Origin: Clostridia bacterium DTU080
GTDB taxonomy: Bacteria > Bacillota > Limnochordia > DTU080
Reading direction: 5' to 3'
NCBI GenBank assembly: GCA_001513395.1
Contig: LFTP01000040.1
Coordinates: 1 to 18,269, forward strand
DNA: 18,269 nucleotides
Shown here: positions 14,375-18,269 of the stretch, piece after piece
Layout: every line of letters begins with the position of its first letter
Numbering within the stretch: position 1 is the first letter of the stretch
The notes under the pieces: model-generated
Databases searched by the model: none
What the model saw: the letters and a program-made list of their open reading frames with translations, nothing else
What the model was told of the DNA's origin: nothing
Program-made: the position numbers and the translations under genes

Positions 14375-14812
14375 CTACATATCTTCCGATGCTGTATCCT
14401 CCTGCAAGTAGCGAAGCACCAAAACCTCGGCCACGTAATCATCGTACGGCTCCTTGGGCCATTGCAGTCCTAACGGGACCAAACGCCGCCAACCCTTTCT
14501 GTGCTCAATCAGATAACGTCGTCGCCCCTCTTCGCTCGAGCGATGCTCAGACACTGTCTCAATTTGAACAGGATAATCAACAACACGTATGAGATTTTGC
14601 AGCTGCTCCAGGCACTGCTCTGCGGACGTGCGATCACCCACCACCACAACCTGCGGGCGATATTCCCTTAACAGATGCGAAAAGACCGAATCGAACGACT
14701 CTACGGGGACAACTCTTCGCAACACCGGTCTTCCGGTCGCGGTCATCACTGCAATACCGTACTTGCGACGTCCCGGATCAATCCCGATGACATGGGCTTT
14801 CTCCATTACCAT
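14375..14812 (-). CDS. YqgF/RuvX-like RNase H-fold nuclease
   Basis: Predicted cytoplasmic nuclease of the RuvC/YqgF group; the family includes the pre-16S rRNA maturation enzyme and Holliday-junction resolvase-like proteins. The 145-aa length fits. The opening strand has the catalytic Asp in VIGIDPGRRKYGIAV (D12). The second strand is RPQVVVVGDRTS (D60), then VSEHRSSEEGRRRYL (E89 and E94-E95), and the C-terminal acidic pair PYDDYVAEVL (D124-D125). The spacing of acidic residues suits a metal-dependent active site. The start ATG 14812 is 6 nt after GGAAGGGG; an ATG two codons later is also possible. Sequence around the motifs is divergent from classical RuvX, so whether it is the cell's 16S processing enzyme or a paralogue is open. 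Confidence 0.78.
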   Translation of the reverse strand: MVMEKAHVIGIDPGRRKYGIAVMTATGRPVLRRVVPVESFDSVFSHLLREYRPQVVVVGDRTSAEQCLEQLQNLIRVVDYPVQIETVSEHRSSEEGRRRYLIEHRKGWRRLVPLGLQWPKEPYDDYVAEVLVLRYLQEDTASEDM

Positions 14813-14962
14813 TACCTGCCCCTTCCGGCATGAATATTCCAAGCACGAACAATACCATCCTCTATGCCTACAAGGGTTTTGCCCTGGCACGCAGAATGAA
14901 ATACGGGCAGACACCACCACGGACGGCGCTTAGGCATCCGGCGTCCCGAAAGGAGTTCGCAC

Positions 14963-15373
14963 ATGGCTCGCTTCCCCGTTTCCTGGAACCCGACGGGCAT
15001 CAAAAAACTCGGGTTTCGAGGTTTTCGTTGGTTTCCGATTTCACCCCGCCGACAATTGCTCGCTGGCCTGTTGTGCACATTTTTGGCCATCGTCGGGTCT
15101 TTGGGAGCGTCATTGTTGCCCATCCCAAACCTCAATCTCGTAGTCTTTCTCCTGATCGGATACTTCGGAGCGGCCCGCATCCATCCTCATCCTCTGATCG
15201 GGCCGGCTTTTGTCTCTGTATGTGTCATCGGCCTGATTTGGTCGTTGTTCATGCTGATTCCCGATCCGGTCTATGACATCCCCGCTCTGCTTTTTCTCAG
15301 CCTGACGGCAAATTTGTTTGTGTCCATGACCGTTGGGGCCATTCTGGCCTTGGTTCTGCCTATAAGAACGTAA
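14963..15373 (+). CDS. Small integral membrane protein, about four transmembrane helices
   Basis: A 136-aa protein that I cannot assign. The basic N-terminal 30 residues (KKLGFRGFRWFPISPRRQ) are followed by hydrophobic segments at about 32-52, 58-73, 80-98 and 107-133. The positive-inside rule would place the N terminus in the cytoplasm. No transporter or enzyme motif is visible. The ATG at 14963 is 7 nt after AAAGGAG. The gene is divergent from the YqgF-like gene (150 bp between starts, no convincing promoter seen in either direction) and is followed after 22 bp by the EamA transporter gene, so the two probably form an operon. The pairing suggests, but does not show, that it acts with the transporter. 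Confidence 0.75.
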   Translation: MARFPVSWNPTGIKKLGFRGFRWFPISPRRQLLAGLLCTFLAIVGSLGASLLPIPNLNLVVFLLIGYFGAARIHPHPLIGPAFVSVCVIGLIWSLFMLIPDPVYDIPALLFLSLTANLFVSMTVGAILALVLPIRT

Positions 15374-15395
15374 TCTGAAACGAGGTAATCAATAA

Positions 15396-16316
15396 GTGCG
15401 TCTGTCTGCGCGTCAGTTTTTACGTCTTCTTTTCACCACAAGTGTCTGGGGAGCCAACACCGTACTCATTAAAGCCCTGTTTGCCTATTTTCCCGCTCTT
15501 GAGCTTCAAGCTCTTCGGATCTCGATGGCTGCTTTGACCTTTGTTCCGGTTGTTGTCATGCACAGTCGAAAAGAGAAGTTCAGCTCCGAAGCCAAGCGGT
15601 TGGCCTTTGCCGCGGCCTTTTGCATGGTCTTTTTGCATCAGGTCTTTTTGGCGACCGGCATGACCACGGCCAAGGCGGGTCTAACCTCCCTCATACTCAG
15701 CCTCAATCCTTTGGCCACCTCGGTAATCGCTCATTTCGTGCTCGGGGAGACTCTGACCAAACGGCGCCTGGCAGGTGTCTTGATCGGTTTTGTCGGCGTG
15801 AGTGCTGCAGTTGTACAGGAATGGCACCTGTTGGATATGGGCATCGGTGTGGCAGAGCTTTTGATATTTGTGGCCATGCTGACCTATGTCATGGGAGGTA
15901 TCTTCGTCAGAAAAGCCCGGGAACACATCGCCCCCTTGCCACTGACGGCCTTGATCCACGTTTACGGAGCGGCTATGCTCATTGTCCCGGCCACGGCGAG
16001 TGCACTGATCAACGGCCTACCCGAAGCGTTACCCGGCCCCTTGTTTTGGGTAGGGGCCATCTCGTCTGCGGTCATAGCCACCTCATATTGCAACTTCTTG
16101 TGGAATCGCTCCATTCAAGAGATCGGTGCCAGCACCACCAGCATATTCGCCAATGTCATGCCCTTTGTGTCGTTGATCACGGCTTCCGCCTTTTTGCATG
16201 AGCGCATCACGCTTTTTCAGATCGCCGGTCTGGGAGCCGTCATCTTGGGGATTTATCTGGCCACCACGTCAGAAGCCCGTTCAAAGCAGACGCAGACCAG
16301 CACTGTGTCTCCGTAA
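15396..16316 (+). CDS. EamA-family transporter (drug/metabolite transporter superfamily)
   Basis: Predicted ten-helix inner-membrane transporter, typically exporting metabolites or amino acids. The 306-aa length is usual for the family. Two EamA repeats are recognisable, about 9-140 and 150-292. The first has the signature start FTTSVWGANTVLIKALF and the segment AGLTSLILSLNPLATSVIAHFVLGE. The second has the matching GASTTSIFANVMPFVSLITASAFLHE followed by a final helix. Each repeat ends with the conserved Glu-containing LGE or HE turn. The start is GTG 15396, preceded by GAGG; it lies 22 bp after the small membrane protein gene. The last 12 codons run inside the convergent methyltransferase gene, so the tail KQTQTSTVSP is probably not functionally important. 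Substrate unknown. Confidence 0.9.
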   Translation: MRLSARQFLRLLFTTSVWGANTVLIKALFAYFPALELQALRISMAALTFVPVVVMHSRKEKFSSEAKRLAFAAAFCMVFLHQVFLATGMTTAKAGLTSLILSLNPLATSVIAHFVLGETLTKRRLAGVLIGFVGVSAAVVQEWHLLDMGIGVAELLIFVAMLTYVMGGIFVRKAREHIAPLPLTALIHVYGAAMLIVPATASALINGLPEALPGPLFWVGAISSAVIATSYCNFLWNRSIQEIGASTTSIFANVMPFVSLITASAFLHERITLFQIAGLGAVILGIYLATTSEARSKQTQTSTVSP

Positions 16317-18146
16317 AGTAGACGATTGAGTGCCGTGCCGCCAGTCCTCGATCAAGCGCATCTGATCCTCGGAGAGCCTAAACAGTCGGGCCGCCGCTCG
16401 ATTTATGGCTCGCTCCGCCGCCGGATCTTCACCCTTTGAAAGCAGACGCGCCCCTGTCCCCAGAGTCTGCAACGCTTCAGAGCAGACGCCGTCATTCGGC
16501 ACGGGCAAAGCCAACAGATTGGCTAATGTTACATTGGTGGTCAAGACGGCCCCGTCATTAAAGCGATACTCATAGTAGAAGCTCAAGACCGCGCTGTTGA
16601 TCAACCCGGTTAGAGAAAACAAATCCCAAGGTTGTGCACGAGGGCGCAGAATATACACACCCTGGGTCACATAGGCGTCACTAAAATCCACCGCCGCTGC
16701 CAGCCAAGGCGATATCTTGGGAAGCAAGATCTTCGGCGCCCTAAAAAGAGAGGGCCTCTTGTAGGACACTCCCGGCACCGCCGGGTCCAACCAGAAGGGG
16801 GCCTCCAAGCGATAGCGCCGCACATGGCGTCCCACATAGACGGGCACCGTGTGCTTGTCGTCACGGACGGCACTGATGAGACGGTACCGCATTCCTTCAC
16901 CGGTCACTTCCGACCCGCACGAAACGCAAGGCTTTACTCTTCGTTTCTTCCTCGGAAGTGAATTGTAGACCCCGCAACCGGAACATTGAACCAAAGTCCC
17001 GTCCTGCCCGTACTCCAAGCCGCGCCCCCAACTCACCCAATCCCGCAGACAAGATGCACCGGCCGCTTCTTCCATAGCCTCCAGCACTTCCAGTATCGAC
17101 GGCTCAGCTGTCAAAGAGATGACCGCGCCCGGCGCTTTCTCCGTCAGCTTTTGGTCCAAGACCCGCAAAAGCCGCACCCCGGACTCGTCCACCGAAACAA
17201 TGTGCATCCTATTCTGCCTCGCCCTCTCGCCCATGCCCAGTTTTCTGGCCACCAGGACCACGGCCTCCTGGGTGACTCCCTCAAAGGCTTGACCGGCATC
17301 GCCTACCCACTCTACGCCGGCGCAGCTCAGAAGCTCGCGTCGGATAGGCTCGTAGTCATTGCCCTTGCAAAAATTGCGCGGCAAGACAAATCCAAGTCGT
17401 CCTCCCGGGGCCAAAGCGTCCAAGCAGCGCAGAAGGAAGACACTGAAGATGTTGGCATTGGCAACCGGCATGCCCAAGACCTGAGCCGCCCGCCGTCCGC
17501 CGAGCGCCCCCCACGGAGGGTTTCCCAGGCAGACATCCACATTTTCGAAAAAACCTTCGTTTCCGAGCGTGGCATCGCCTGCCAAAAGATGCGGTTGCGC
17601 ACTGTTTGCTTCACCCGCTGCACAGAGCAGAACCGCTCGCGCGGCAGCCACGGCCTCCTCGCTGATATCGATGCCGTACAGACAATTGAGCGCCCGTTCG
17701 CAGGCCTGCGCTTCTACGGAGGAAAAGGATCTCTTGCCACCCTCAAGTCGCGCCATACAGAGGGCCAACCACAGATGCAGACAACGCAGAGCACGGAAGG
17801 CCACCAAGAGAAATCGCCCGCACCCGCAAGCCGGATCGAGCACCCTCAGGCGAGTCGCTTCGTCAATGATCTGCCGCCGATCCTCCCGCCGCCCCTCCAG
17901 GACAGTCCGATCGGCCCGCCGATAGATGCTCAGGAGTGTGGGCCGAAGAGTATAACGCACGAGAAAGTGCACTAGATGATGCGGTGTGTAAAAGGCACCG
18001 GTCGGATTTCTCCGCCTTTGACTCCAATGTAGGCCCTCTTCGGTCACAGAACCGAGCAGGGCCTGCTCCGCCTGTCGCTCCAAGTGCAATGCCTGCCGGT
18101 AGCGCCAACTCCATCTCGACAAGGATCTCTCACTTCTCCCGTCCAT
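16281..18146 (-). CDS. N6-adenine DNA methyltransferase, Eco57I/TaqI-like, with zinc ribbon
   Basis: Predicted S-adenosylmethionine-dependent adenine methyltransferase, 621 aa. Motif X is GAFYTPHHLVHFLVRYTL (50-67), motif I LDPACGCGRFLL (103-114), the acidic SAM contact GIDISEEAV (158-166), GDATL (190-194), and catalytic motif IV NPPW (209-212). The C-terminal half resembles TaqI-type target-recognition regions: KILLPKIS, then TNVTLANLLALPVPN. A zinc ribbon with cysteines 388, 391, 407 and 410 is inserted there. Type IIG enzymes carry a nuclease before motif X; here only about 50 residues precede it and no PD-ExK motif is visible, so it seems a methylase only. No restriction gene lies within the window, though one could lie beyond the right edge. 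ATG 18146 follows GGTGAGG by 3 nt, an SD inside a hairpin. Overlaps EamA tail-to-tail by 36 bp. Confidence 0.88.
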   Translation of the reverse strand: MDGRSERSLSRWSWRYRQALHLERQAEQALLGSVTEEGLHWSQRRRNPTGAFYTPHHLVHFLVRYTLRPTLLSIYRRADRTVLEGRREDRRQIIDEATRLRVLDPACGCGRFLLVAFRALRCLHLWLALCMARLEGGKRSFSSVEAQACERALNCLYGIDISEEAVAAARAVLLCAAGEANSAQPHLLAGDATLGNEGFFENVDVCLGNPPWGALGGRRAAQVLGMPVANANIFSVFLLRCLDALAPGGRLGFVLPRNFCKGNDYEPIRRELLSCAGVEWVGDAGQAFEGVTQEAVVLVARKLGMGERARQNRMHIVSVDESGVRLLRVLDQKLTEKAPGAVISLTAEPSILEVLEAMEEAAGASCLRDWVSWGRGLEYGQDGTLVQCSGCGVYNSLPRKKRRVKPCVSCGSEVTGEGMRYRLISAVRDDKHTVPVYVGRHVRRYRLEAPFWLDPAVPGVSYKRPSLFRAPKILLPKISPWLAAAVDFSDAYVTQGVYILRPRAQPWDLFSLTGLINSAVLSFYYEYRFNDGAVLTTNVTLANLLALPVPNDGVCSEALQTLGTGARLLSKGEDPAAERAINRAAARLFRLSEDQMRLIEDWRHGTQSSTLRRHSAGLRLL

Positions 18147-18150
18147 GATC

Positions 18151-18182
18151 CTCACCCAAAAAGGATACTGGGTCGGGGTGAG
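18151..18182 (-). promoter_or_regulatory. Hairpin covering the methyltransferase ribosome-binding site
   Basis: In the minus-strand RNA CTCACCC (18176-18182) can pair with GGGTGAG (18151-18157), the latter being the Shine-Dalgarno region 4 nt before the ATG. An alternative, ACCCA with TGGGT, covers the same bases. If formed, either would hide the ribosome site. Confidence 0.5.
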
Positions 18183-18199
18183 ATCTCCCTGCCGTCTCG

Positions 18200-18260
18200 T
18201 GCCTCCTTGCGGCGGACAGGGGAAAAGACCGCAAGGAGGCAGCGAAAAGCCGCTGCCTCC
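18200..18260. repeat. Two overlapping perfect inverted repeats upstream of the methyltransferase
   Basis: TGCCTCCTTGCGG (18200-18212) and CCGCAAGGAGGCA (18229-18241) form a perfect 13-bp dyad with a 16-nt spacer. GGAGGCAGCG (18235-18244) and CGCTGCCTCC (18251-18260) form a perfect 10-bp dyad with a 6-nt loop. They share 18235-18241, so only one can fold at a time. CTCCCTGCCG also occurs as a direct repeat (about 18185 and 18258). No gene lies in 18183-18269; the window ends here. Confidence 0.75.
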
Positions 18261-18269
18261 CTGCCGATC

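Noticed and set aside
16986..17975. Plus-strand ORF (329 aa) opposite the methyltransferase
   Set aside because: Composition (many His, Gln, Pro, Arg) is typical of antisense reading; the minus strand has all methylase motifs.
18200..18260. CRISPR repeats
   Set aside because: The repeats are inverted and overlapping, with no regular direct-repeat and spacer spacing.

Overview
The window reads as a chromosomal segment of a bacterium with roughly 55% GC, good Shine-Dalgarno sites and several sigma-70-type promoters. A secreted protein at 13269-14255 combines an SLH domain with a C-terminal stretch that looks like an outer-membrane beta-barrel ending in Phe. That architecture is known from diderm lineages such as Negativicutes/Limnochordia-type Bacillota, Deinococcota, Cyanobacteria and Synergistota. 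A diderm, non-proteobacterial host is my inference; no rRNA or tRNA is present to fix the taxonomy.

Layout. 1-6305 is largely a sugar/nucleotide metabolism block, mostly on the minus strand: the 5' end of an ABC sugar-binding protein with a near-consensus promoter, a dGTPase-like HD phosphohydrolase, a probable two-gene operon (atypical phosphohexomutase then Gfo/Idh/MocA oxidoreductase), a plus-strand membrane-anchored SIMPL protein, and a ThuA-domain protein whose stop codon overlaps the SIMPL stop. 6437-10083 (plus) holds an HSL-type alpha/beta hydrolase, a metallophosphoesterase with its own strong promoter, and an FtsH-like AAA+/M41 membrane protease with almost no extracytoplasmic domain. 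A bidirectional terminator separates the protease from a convergent unknown 91-aa gene.

10468-12209 is a regulatory patch: a tandem-HTH XRE regulator with an inverted-repeat operator around its promoter, convergent with an orphan ParB-like protein. 12180-14255 (minus) is an envelope pair (repeat-containing exported protein and SLH/barrel protein) ending at a textbook terminator, preceded by a YqgF/RuvX-like nuclease. 14963-16316 (plus) is a two-gene membrane operon (4-TM protein and EamA transporter). It overlaps, tail to tail by 36 bp, a solitary N6-adenine DNA methyltransferase (16281-18146, minus) with a zinc ribbon in its C-terminal half and an unusually structured leader.

The points most worth a second look are the nested, mutually exclusive inverted repeats and start-site-sequestering hairpin upstream of the methyltransferase, the 11-bp inverted repeat at the XRE promoter, short leader ORFs with strong ribosome sites before the ThuA and phosphohexomutase genes, the altered active-site loops of the phosphohexomutase, and the ParB with Cys in place of Glu in its GERR box. 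No CRISPR array, insertion sequence, tRNA or rRNA was seen. All intergenic gaps are under 300 bp.
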